A DNA stretch of 13,789 nt, taken from NCBI GenBank assembly GCA_027002375.1, contig JALWZX010000056.1:1-13789 (forward strand). Direction: 5' to 3'. Under the pieces are notes generated by a model that was given only the letters and a program-made list of their open reading frames with translations, was not told where the DNA came from and ran no database searches. The stretch is from a candidate division WWE3 bacterium. GTDB taxonomy: Bacteria > Patescibacteriota > WWE3 > 2-01-FULL-39-13. Positions 1 to 7,532 of the stretch are shown piece after piece. Position 1 is the stretch's first letter. Each line of letters opens with the position of its first letter. The translations under genes were made by a program, and so were the position numbers.

Positions 1-2
1 CC

Positions 3-1163
3 ATGATAACAACCACTTTCCCCTACCTAACTATTTTAATCTTTATAGCCTCTCTTCTTGTATATGTAGAAAACAAAAGTAAAGCCAAGTTCTTTGAGTA
101 CTTACCTGCCATAGTTATTTTATACTTTAGCGTTATGACACTCTCTACTTTAGAAATTTGGACAAAAACAGATGAAATAAACTCTGCATACAAATCCTTT
201 AAATCAAACCTTTTACCAGCTATGATATTTTTAATGTTGCTACAAAGTGACATACGAAAAATATTGAAATTGGGTAAAAAAATCTTACTTACTTTTTTCT
301 TAGCATCACTGAGTATCTCTTTAGGTTTTATTGTCATGTTTAGCATCATGAATGGCTTTTTTGAAGAGGGAGCATGGAGAGCATTTGGTGCATTAAGTGG
401 TTCATGGATGGGTGGTACAGGAAACATGATAGCCATTCAGTCAGCACTAGAACTTCCCGACTCTAAAATGGGTTATGTTCTACTTATAGACTCCATAGAC
501 TATGCCATTTGGGTGATGATACTCTTAGCCCTAGTTCCCTTTGCAAAACGATTTAACAAATGGACAAAAGCAGATGGAGATATATTGGAAAAACTTAGTT
601 CTACTCTAAATAGTAAAAATGAGAAAAAAATCATAACTTTCCCTTCTCTATTTATGCTACTGGGTTTAGCCCTTATGGTCTCTGTAGTAGCCCAACAAAT
701 GGCCCCTCTACTCCCCACCACAAGCTTTTTAACCAACACCACATGGATAGTCATTTTAGCTACCTTAGCAGGTATAGGTTTTGGTATGACGCCACTTAGC
801 AAAGAAGCATCTGCTGAACCACTAGCAAATATAATGCTCTACCTCATAGTTGCTCTCATTGCTTCACGTGCAAACTTTACCGAGCTTACCCAAGCTCCTC
901 TTTACATTATGGCTGGGTTTATAATTATTGTTATTCATGCTTTTATTATGGTTATATTTGCCAAAATATTTAAGTTGGACTTGTTCTCTTTAGGTGTGGC
1001 ATCTTTAGCCAATATCGGAGGGGTTGCATCGGCACCTATTTTGGCTGGAGCTTACCATAAGGCACTCATTCCCATTGGTATTCTTATGGCGATGATGGGG
1101 TATATTATAGGGACATTTATGGGATTAGGTGTTTCTAAAATTTTAGAGATTATTGCCACGTAG
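3..1163 (+). CDS. DUF819 family integral membrane protein
   Basis: A 386-residue, strongly hydrophobic protein with roughly ten or more membrane segments, matching the usual length of DUF819 (YjcL-like) inner-membrane proteins. Two glycine-rich stretches typical of the family are visible: SGSWMGGTGNM at residues 132-142 and ASLANIGGVASAP at 333-345, in the two halves of the protein, as in inverted-repeat transporters. Family members are generally thought to be transporters, but the substrate is unknown and I assign none. The ATG at position 3 gives a sensible N-terminus leading straight into the first helix, but only two bases precede it, so neither a ribosome binding site nor an upstream start can be judged. 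It is the only plus-strand gene, has clearly higher G+C than the cluster it faces, and its stop lies 21 bases from the stop of the opposing gene. Its taxonomic source may differ from the rest of the window. Confidence 0.85.
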   Translation: MITTTFPYLTILIFIASLLVYVENKSKAKFFEYLPAIVILYFSVMTLSTLEIWTKTDEINSAYKSFKSNLLPAMIFLMLLQSDIRKILKLGKKILLTFFLASLSISLGFIVMFSIMNGFFEEGAWRAFGALSGSWMGGTGNMIAIQSALELPDSKMGYVLLIDSIDYAIWVMILLALVPFAKRFNKWTKADGDILEKLSSTLNSKNEKKIITFPSLFMLLGLALMVSVVAQQMAPLLPTTSFLTNTTWIVILATLAGIGFGMTPLSKEASAEPLANIMLYLIVALIASRANFTELTQAPLYIMAGFIIIVIHAFIMVIFAKIFKLDLFSLGVASLANIGGVASAPILAGAYHKALIPIGILMAMMGYIIGTFMGLGVSKILEIIAT

Positions 1164-1200
1164 GTTCGCTAGACCCTAAGAAAATTAATTATTTTTAGAT
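1161..1200. other. Convergent junction between two unlike regions
   Basis: This short stretch holds the TAG stop of the plus-strand DUF819 gene (1161-1163) and the TAA stop of the minus-strand ligase fragment (1185-1187), with 21 bases between. Base composition, coding strand and gene theme all change here. A weak AT-rich inverted repeat (1176-1185 against 1191-1198) is present but has no GC-rich stem. I see no target-site duplication, tRNA end or IS terminal repeat. It is a candidate breakpoint, either an assembly join or a real insertion edge. Confidence 0.5.
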
Positions 1201-1787
1201 TTTAAATGAAGAATTAAGGATAATAGCAATAGAAAAGTAGTCGATAAATATATACCAAAATGATTTATGTCCCAAAATGTACTACCGTATCTAACGTCAG
1301 TATTAGTAATCGGCCAAATTCCGCCAACTAAAATGTTATTCATTTTGTACAGAAAAACTTGAACAAGCCAAAAGCTAAAAATTAAAAAATACGTAATGTT
1401 TATAACTTTCAAGATTTGTAGTACACCAAATTTCTCTACAATTTGTTTTATTGCTGGATATGAAAATACTATAGCTGTAGTAAATGCAATTAGTCTTATT
1501 GAATGAAGGTATGATTGTGTATTTATCAAACTTATAATCTGAAAACCTAATATGAGTAATAAAAATATAAATACAACATCGTTCATAGTCTTTTTGAAAT
1601 GTAAAACTAATGTTGCGATCCCTAATACGGCTAAAAACATTAAAACAAATTTAGACAAAACCAAGTCGGGGTCATAAATTGAAAACATTTCTTTATGAGT
1701 AAGTGGAATAGCAATTAGTAGACCATAAAAAACATATGATGCTGTTTTAGTTATTTTAATATCTATACTACGAAAATTATATTTCAT
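1185..1787 (-). CDS. Truncated O-antigen ligase-like membrane protein
   Basis: A 200-residue membrane protein that resembles the first ~220 residues of the much longer neighbour transcribed just before it. Both carry IPL-HKE-FS near residues 28-36 and a block reading GGIW, then R-G-TFWD-NHFG (here residues 155-178). In O-antigen ligase/polymerase proteins (Wzy_C superfamily) a comparable segment precedes the second half with the S-R-S and H-E-G motifs. Here the protein stops after LHLKSKNN, so the later helices, the large periplasmic loop and its catalytic-region residues are all missing. It begins with ATG 36 bases after the stop of the fusion gene, without a clear Shine-Dalgarno sequence, and appears to be the last gene of the operon. 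The truncation falls at the compositional junction near 1163-1185, so it is probably a broken gene, or one cut by a mis-assembly, rather than a functional short form. Confidence 0.7.
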   Translation of the reverse strand: MKYNFRSIDIKITKTASYVFYGLLIAIPLTHKEMFSIYDPDLVLSKFVLMFLAVLGIATLVLHFKKTMNDVVFIFLLLILGFQIISLINTQSYLHSIRLIAFTTAIVFSYPAIKQIVEKFGVLQILKVINITYFLIFSFWLVQVFLYKMNNILVGGIWPITNTDVRYGSTFWDINHFGIYLSTTFLLLLSLILHLKSKNN

Positions 1788-1823
1788 TTTATAGTAGCAA
1801 CTACACCAAACACGAATAATACA

Positions 1824-4800
1824 TTATTGTGACGTTCTATACTGAATTCCTTTTAAATCATTGATTTCTTTTTCTGACATTGGATAACCATACTCTTTCT
1901 TTTTCTCAGCAATTTGGTCTACTTGGTTATACAGCTCGTTCAACCTATTTATTTCTTCTTGCGACGCCTCACCTTTGGATATTGCTCTCTTAATGTCTTT
2001 AATTTGTCTGACAATCTCGTCTAACTGTTTATCTAGTATAGCAATTCTTGATAAAGATTTAGCTAGAACCCAACCACCTGCAGATCCTTTAACTTTGAGA
2101 TCAATAGGGGTTCCTTTTGAAGTATAAGTTTCATCTAAATCATAATACATACCATCGGGTAGTAAAAATACAACACTTTCATCTGGCTGTGCGTTATCAA
2201 TTTTATCTGTAATATATTCTTTGTTTTTTGCTTTTTTGATATCATGCTCACTATAAAACAGTAATGCAGGTGAAGCATCTCTTATGTAATAGAGCTTTTT
2301 GTCTGGATACTGATCTTTAGGATACAACTCATTATTTATTAAAATTAATGCTACTTTATCTTTATTTGGATCCCTAACCCAGATCTTATTTCTGCTTATT
2401 ATGATATACAAAATTGATGAGAACAATAATACAAATATTGCAACTACTCTAAGTATCTTATAATCAATTTGTGCTTCTTTTTTAAGAATTATATTTGTAG
2501 AAACTAATAACCTATCTAAAAATCTAGCAGATATCAATGCAGCAAATGGATAAATAGGCATTATGTACCATTGCAATTTATCTTTCGATATAGAGAAAAA
2601 TACAAAAATAATAATGGTAGATATAATTAATAACGTATATTGTCTAATGTTTTTCTTATCAAAAAATGGCACCAAAAGAATTCCCATAATAAATGGAATT
2701 ACCCAAATACGCATTGATGTCTTTATAACCTTAATAAACCACCAAACTGGTTGTTCATGCCCCATGCCTTCTAAGCCTCTGCTAAGAATATGTTCAAACA
2801 GATAATCGTTTAAAAATTCACCACCATGTACAACCGACATATATAAATGCCATGGTAAAGCAACAATTAAAACTGTTAATAATACATATAATAACTTGAT
2901 ATAAGGCACTTTTTTACTTGTAAATGCTACTAGGTATGCTGAGTAAAAAAACATTATTGATAGTGGAAGTAACCCAACAATAGCTTTAGTCATAACTGCA
3001 AGACCCACAGAAGTGCCTGATAATAATAAATATGTAGAAACAGACAAGTCTTTTTTATTTTCGTTAGCTTTAGTGTTGTATTTTTCTATTGCTATATAAA
3101 AGAAATACAAAGATAAAGTAATAAAAAATGTTAATGTGACATCTAACATTCCGTTTCTTGCATAGTATAGGTATTGCGTTGTAGATAGTAAAATTAAGGC
3201 TGCGAATATGCCAGTTAATTTATTGTATAATTTCTCACCAAATTTATACGCTAATATTATTCCTAAGAATCCGAAAACAGCTGATGTTATTCTAGTTGCA
3301 AATGCGGTGAACCCAAATATCTTATACATTATTGCAGTTGACCACATATATAATGGAGGTTTTTCAAACCAAGATTCATTTAAACTTTTCCAATGTAAAT
3401 TTAGCCAATCACCATGTTCAACAATGTTTCTAGCAACTTTCGCGTATATCGCTTCATCCCAATCAACTAATGTATTAGTACCCAACTTTAAAAATATGAA
3501 AAAGATAGCTGGCGGAACTATAATCAGATACGGCGTAATTGGTTTATCGTACCACCATTTTAAAACCCTAACTAAGCTAAATTTATCTTTAAGAACAATA
3601 AATGTATACCCAATCGTTAAAAATATGAAAAACCAATAGAATTCCATATTATAAGAATAGAAAAGACCTGATACGAATACAGAGAATAAACTACTCACTA
3701 ACCCAACACCAAGATATTTATAGAATTTATCTTTTGAAAAATTAATTGCGAAAATAACAGAACCTACTAGCAAAATAGCAAACAAAACATATGTAATTAT
3801 GCCAACAGAGCCTGTTTCAGCCATCGACTCACCCCATATGCTATGTGGCGGAACTCGTACCTCTTCTAGCTTAGGCTCCCTAGCAAAGTAATCATGCGCA
3901 GTGTCAGTTTCGCGAAACGCATTATTAAAATTTCCGTATCCTGCACCTGTTGGTAAATTATTTACATATACTTCAGTGGCGCCTTCTAATAACATTACAT
4001 GAGTATCTGTAGAATCTAGCCTGTAATGCATATAATCTTTGAATTCTTGAACAACATTTATATGTTTATAAAAAACGAAACTAGATAAGAGTACCAAAAC
4101 TGACACGCTTGAAATTATTACAAATATTAGTGGTCGTTTTAATTTTAATAGGTAATAAACTAATAAACTAAATGCCATTCCAATCAATAAGCCAAACCAA
4201 GCGCTTCTTGATTGTGTCATAAACAGCAAAAATAACGACGAAATCGTATAAAGTAATGCTAAAAATTTATATAGTTGTTTTTTATACGCAAAAATTAATG
4301 CAAAAGATAAGGGTATTAGAGTAATCAAAAATCCACCGAAATGATTTACATCCCAAAAAGTCGCACCCAGCCTAGGTAAACTATTTGGATTCACCCAAAT
4401 TCCACCAATTTTTGTATTACAACAATAATTTAAGATAAGTTGAACATATGCAAATATAGATGCTAAAAGCCCAATTCCCAAATATACATATAGAATTTTT
4501 AAATACCATTTTTCGCCTAATTTTACTAATGAGTACCTATAAATTAGGTATATAGACAATACAAAAGAGTAAAATGCAAAAAGTCCTAAACTATACGGCA
4601 AATTTTCACTTTTATATAATGTTATGCCTCGAACTAGCCATAATATTGCTAATAATACAAAGAAATAATCGTGTAATAGAACTTCTTTAACTCTATTTCT
4701 GCACGTTTTTTTATCAACCTTTACACGCCACTTTATAAATTTATAAATCACCGCTATCGTAATACCAATTGCAACAATTCTTATCGGCAATAAATCCCAA

Positions 4801-4940
4801 TAACCAAGACTAAAAATCTCTTTATGCATTAGTGGAATTAAAGCAATATACAAATAAAACCCATATTCTAATTTGTAATAGGTTACAGCAAAACTTAATA
4901 TCAAAAGTGCTATAGCCACAAATATTAAAAAATTAATCAT
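1824..4940 (-). CDS. O-antigen ligase / ArnT-like glycosyltransferase fusion
   Basis: A 1038-residue multi-pass membrane protein made of two enzymes in one uninterrupted frame. Residues 1-455 look like an O-antigen ligase/polymerase (Wzy_C): RLGATFWDVNHFG at 190-202, TQSRSAWFG at 242-250, a large external loop at about 291-375, and PPHSIWGESMAETGSVG at 364-380, the usual H...E-G-G segment. After a short basic linker (450-466), residues 467-850 resemble ArnT/GT83 transferases, which use polyprenyl-phosphate sugars on the outer membrane face: DWDEAIYA at 493-500, FEKPPLYMW at 525-533, ARNGMLD at 594-600, and KDKLQWYIMPIYPFAAL at 786-802. Residues about 850-960 form a soluble domain, and 963-1020 a charged, probably coiled-coil tail. 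The ATG at 4940 overlaps the stop of the preceding gene by eight bases, which suggests translational coupling. The likely role is glycan polymerisation or ligation combined with sugar decoration. Acceptor and donor are unknown. Confidence 0.85.
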   Translation of the reverse strand: MINFLIFVAIALLILSFAVTYYKLEYGFYLYIALIPLMHKEIFSLGYWDLLPIRIVAIGITIAVIYKFIKWRVKVDKKTCRNRVKEVLLHDYFFVLLAILWLVRGITLYKSENLPYSLGLFAFYSFVLSIYLIYRYSLVKLGEKWYLKILYVYLGIGLLASIFAYVQLILNYCCNTKIGGIWVNPNSLPRLGATFWDVNHFGGFLITLIPLSFALIFAYKKQLYKFLALLYTISSLFLLFMTQSRSAWFGLLIGMAFSLLVYYLLKLKRPLIFVIISSVSVLVLLSSFVFYKHINVVQEFKDYMHYRLDSTDTHVMLLEGATEVYVNNLPTGAGYGNFNNAFRETDTAHDYFAREPKLEEVRVPPHSIWGESMAETGSVGIITYVLFAILLVGSVIFAINFSKDKFYKYLGVGLVSSLFSVFVSGLFYSYNMEFYWFFIFLTIGYTFIVLKDKFSLVRVLKWWYDKPITPYLIIVPPAIFFIFLKLGTNTLVDWDEAIYAKVARNIVEHGDWLNLHWKSLNESWFEKPPLYMWSTAIMYKIFGFTAFATRITSAVFGFLGIILAYKFGEKLYNKLTGIFAALILLSTTQYLYYARNGMLDVTLTFFITLSLYFFYIAIEKYNTKANENKKDLSVSTYLLLSGTSVGLAVMTKAIVGLLPLSIMFFYSAYLVAFTSKKVPYIKLLYVLLTVLIVALPWHLYMSVVHGGEFLNDYLFEHILSRGLEGMGHEQPVWWFIKVIKTSMRIWVIPFIMGILLVPFFDKKNIRQYTLLIISTIIIFVFFSISKDKLQWYIMPIYPFAALISARFLDRLLVSTNIILKKEAQIDYKILRVVAIFVLLFSSILYIIISRNKIWVRDPNKDKVALILINNELYPKDQYPDKKLYYIRDASPALLFYSEHDIKKAKNKEYITDKIDNAQPDESVVFLLPDGMYYDLDETYTSKGTPIDLKVKGSAGGWVLAKSLSRIAILDKQLDEIVRQIKDIKRAISKGEASQEEINRLNELYNQVDQIAEKKKEYGYPMSEKEINDLKGIQYRTSQ

Positions 4941-6255
4941 CTGTCTTATTTTGCATCAAATCATTATATACTGCAATTGTTTGTTTAGCGGTATTTTGCC
5001 AGGTATATAAGTCTCTAAATTCATTTAAATATTCGTTATTTTTGTTGGAATTCACAGGTTGATCTAGCACGCTAGCAATCGCATCTTTTATGCTTTTTAC
5101 ATCGGCGACGTCGCAATATCTCGCATAATCTTTCAAGTATTCTTTGATTCTGTCACCAGATGCAACAACATGCATACCAGACAACGCAGCCTCTAGGGAA
5201 ACAAGCCCAAGTGTCTCAAACCAACTAGTCTGAACATAAACATTATTATTTCTATTTATTTTATTTTTTTTCTGTGAATTGAGCTTTTTATCCGCGCCAC
5301 CTCGTGACGTCGTAATGTGTTGACTGCTAAAATTTGTCGAGCCTGGGTTTGAGTTACTAGCCATTGCTGAAGCTACAAACTTTTGTGATTGTCGTCCTAG
5401 ATAAAATATGTCATCATATTTCTTCACTAAATTATCAAATCTAAAAAGATATTCTGGAGACAATTTATTTTTTCCACCAATAAATACTAAAATTAAATTA
5501 CTAATCCTATGATCATCAGACGAATTTTTGAGTTCCCTAAAGGCTTTTATTAAATTAATTTGATTCTTTCTCGGCTCGATACGACCAACGTTTAGCACCA
5601 AACCATGCTCGCCAGTACTAACGTCGTAATGTGTAGACATGTAACCCCTAAACTCGGAATCATCTACAAATCCAAACAAATCTACATTTACCCCAGAAAC
5701 AACCTTTTTATAGTTAAAATCGCTTACATTAAAATCCTCTTTTATGCTTTCATACTCTGCATCCGTTTGCGTTATTATCATATCTGCCATATTAATAATT
5801 TCTCTTTGCTGATTTCTTATTCCCTTTTTTAGTTGCAACATAGTCGGTTTGAACTTATCAAATTTCATAAAAACTGTACTTTTCGCAACATTTTTAAGCA
5901 TATCAAGATGTTCTTGCTTACGAACAATTAAATTCGTTAATCTACGATAATCATATCTACAAAACTTCTCAAATCTTTCTAAATCTTTATAAGAATGATG
6001 AATTGCATTAACTACAAGTAACTTCTTGTGCTTTTTCGCCCACTGTGCTTGAGCATACGTCTCTGGAATCCAATCGATGTTAAATAAATTTACAATATCG
6101 TAGTTGTTAATATTAGGCTCTTCAACTTTTGTGGAAATATCAACTTTAACATTAGTGTAAAGTTCCTCTATATATTTCTTTGTGTATTCAATTTGTACAG
6201 TATCACCCCCGCGCTTGGTAAAAAGATCAGTTCTGCTTTGAAATAGTATTTTCAT
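4933..6255 (-). CDS. GT4-like glycosyltransferase with low-complexity insert
   Basis: A soluble GT-B fold glycosyltransferase that probably transfers a sugar from a nucleotide-sugar donor to the growing glycan at the cytoplasmic face. Numbering from the chosen start, the N-terminus reads MKILFQSR, with a Gly-Gly loop (RGGDTVQ) at 15-21. The C-terminal domain has NVGRIEPRKNQ at 222-232 (Arg and Lys that would contact donor phosphates) and the EX7E pair in WFETLGLVSLEAA (E347 and E355). The open frame continues upstream to a TTG at 6273, but the ATG at 6255 gives the canonical beta-strand start, so I chose it (440 residues). No strong Shine-Dalgarno is visible. Unusually, residues about 299-337 are a Ser/Asn/Lys/Gly-rich stretch inserted just before the strand leading to the EX7E motif. 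The 3' end overlaps the fusion gene by eight bases. Sugar specificity cannot be told. Confidence 0.88.
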   Translation of the reverse strand: MKILFQSRTDLFTKRGGDTVQIEYTKKYIEELYTNVKVDISTKVEEPNINNYDIVNLFNIDWIPETYAQAQWAKKHKKLLVVNAIHHSYKDLERFEKFCRYDYRRLTNLIVRKQEHLDMLKNVAKSTVFMKFDKFKPTMLQLKKGIRNQQREIINMADMIITQTDAEYESIKEDFNVSDFNYKKVVSGVNVDLFGFVDDSEFRGYMSTHYDVSTGEHGLVLNVGRIEPRKNQINLIKAFRELKNSSDDHRISNLILVFIGGKNKLSPEYLFRFDNLVKKYDDIFYLGRQSQKFVASAMASNSNPGSTNFSSQHITTSRGGADKKLNSQKKNKINRNNNVYVQTSWFETLGLVSLEAALSGMHVVASGDRIKEYLKDYARYCDVADVKSIKDAIASVLDQPVNSNKNNEYLNEFRDLYTWQNTAKQTIAVYNDLMQNKTDD

Positions 6256-6299
6256 ATAAATGAATCTTACCAAATGTGATTATTACTGCAATTACAGGT

Positions 6300-7499
6300 T
6301 TAGGCGTATAAATTTTTGTAATTCTCACAAAACTTTTTCATAGAAAACTTCTGGGCTTGCCTTATAGCATTTGCAGACAATTGGTTTCGTAAATCACTGT
6401 CACTAATTAAATCAACCATTTTAGATTTCCACATATTAACATCATCAGGCTTTGCATATAAAACAGCATCGCCACCTACATCATGTAATACTGGTATGTC
6501 TGAAACAATTGACGGCAAGCCCATTTTCATTGCTTCTATCAACACAATGCCAAAACCTTCTGCGTAAGATGCAAATGTAAATACATCAAAACTTGAATAA
6601 AGTGGAATTTTATCTTCTTCTTCAAATCGACCGGTTACAATAACCGAATCAACCAAATCATATTTTTTTATTAAATTTTCTATTTCTTTTTCTAGTTTAC
6701 CACCACCTGCGAATAATAATTTGGAATTCTTAATTTTTTCTATAACATCTCTACTCAAATTCTTTATGTCGTGACCATTGTTGACTAAATTTTTAAATTT
6801 TTTAAATGCTATTAAAAGATATTTATGCCCCTTCTCTTCTGTTAGTCTTGCTACATAGCCAAAGACGAAATCGGCTTCGCCCATTTTATATTTCTTTCGA
6901 ATTTTTTTTCTACCATCTTGATCAAATTTAAATTTATCAAGCACAACCCCATTAGGTATTACTACAATCTTTTTAGAAAAAACATGTTCCTTATTAACTC
7001 TAGTTTCTCTTATAGATTCTGTTAGTGCTAAAACATGTGTAGAAAACATGTTGGCAACAATCCAATTTACAACTAAATTAACACTCTGCGCAAAAAACTT
7101 TTTTAACTCTGAATGCTTCCACTCTACAAATGGCGTGTGTACGTGATATATTCTCTTGGGAACTCTTGCCCAAAATGCCCCAAATGTTGAAAGTGCTCCA
7201 GCTTTTAACTCATGCCCATGCACAACTTTTATATTATTGTTTTTGCAGTATTTATAAACTTTATATGAATATAAAAGGTCAAATTCGGCTCTAGGGCTTA
7301 AATTAACATGTTCTACAGCTCCAGCCTTGAGATACTCATCAACTAATGGTCCATTTGGAGTCATTACATGTATATCGTAGTACTTCGATTCACACTCTAT
7401 AATATCAAGTATTTGTTTCTCAACACCACCATATTCTGCAGATTGAAAACACATTAATATTCGTTTTTTGTTTATATTTTTGTTATTTTCTTTGTTCAT
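6300..7499 (-). CDS. GT4 family glycosyltransferase
   Basis: A 399-residue GT-B glycosyltransferase of normal GT4 length. After a lysine/asparagine-rich leader the Rossmann core begins at RILMCFQSAEYGGVEKQ (13-29), where the Gly-Gly loop of family 4 is evident. HGHELKAG at 94-101 and HVHTPFVEW at 119-127 match the acceptor-side region, and IPNGVVLDKF at 181-190 is the usual inter-domain NG segment. The donor domain shows GYVARLTEEKGH at 214-225 (Arg218 and Lys223) and the EX7E motif in EGFGIVLIEA (E314 and E322). The product would be a cytoplasmic, membrane-associated transferase acting in assembly of the locus glycan. The start is an ATG with no clear Shine-Dalgarno. It lies 33 bases downstream of the previous gene and 44 bases before the next start, consistent with one operon. 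The donor sugar is unknown. Confidence 0.93.
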   Translation of the reverse strand: MNKENNKNINKKRILMCFQSAEYGGVEKQILDIIECESKYYDIHVMTPNGPLVDEYLKAGAVEHVNLSPRAEFDLLYSYKVYKYCKNNNIKVVHGHELKAGALSTFGAFWARVPKRIYHVHTPFVEWKHSELKKFFAQSVNLVVNWIVANMFSTHVLALTESIRETRVNKEHVFSKKIVVIPNGVVLDKFKFDQDGRKKIRKKYKMGEADFVFGYVARLTEEKGHKYLLIAFKKFKNLVNNGHDIKNLSRDVIEKIKNSKLLFAGGGKLEKEIENLIKKYDLVDSVIVTGRFEEEDKIPLYSSFDVFTFASYAEGFGIVLIEAMKMGLPSIVSDIPVLHDVGGDAVLYAKPDDVNMWKSKMVDLISDSDLRNQLSANAIRQAQKFSMKKFCENYKNLYA

Positions 7500-7532
7500 A
7501 TTTAATTAACTGTTAATCTTCAAAAACTTCAC

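Noticed and set aside
23..802. Minus-strand open frames opposite the DUF819 gene (23-436 and 500-802)
   Set aside because: They mirror a well-supported conserved membrane protein and have no recognisable domains.
1161..1198. Possible bidirectional terminator: TAGG...CCTA and an AT-rich inverted repeat (1176-1185 with 1191-1198)
   Set aside because: The first stem has only four pairs and the second is almost entirely A/T with a bulge; neither has a GC-rich stem followed by a proper T run.
2563..3639. Plus-strand open frames of 80 and 143 codons (2563-2805 and 3208-3639)
   Set aside because: They lie wholly inside the 1038-residue fusion gene on the other strand, show no family motifs, and are expected antisense shadows.
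6255..6273. Upstream TTG start for the GT4 gene at 6273
   Set aside because: It adds only MVRFIY before a canonical MKILFQSR start, uses a rare start codon and has no Shine-Dalgarno support.
7500..7532. TTAAC/GTTAA inverted repeat between two glycosyltransferase genes
   Set aside because: It is a short A/T-only palindrome in a 33-base gap with no T tract; it is expected by chance in DNA this AT-rich.
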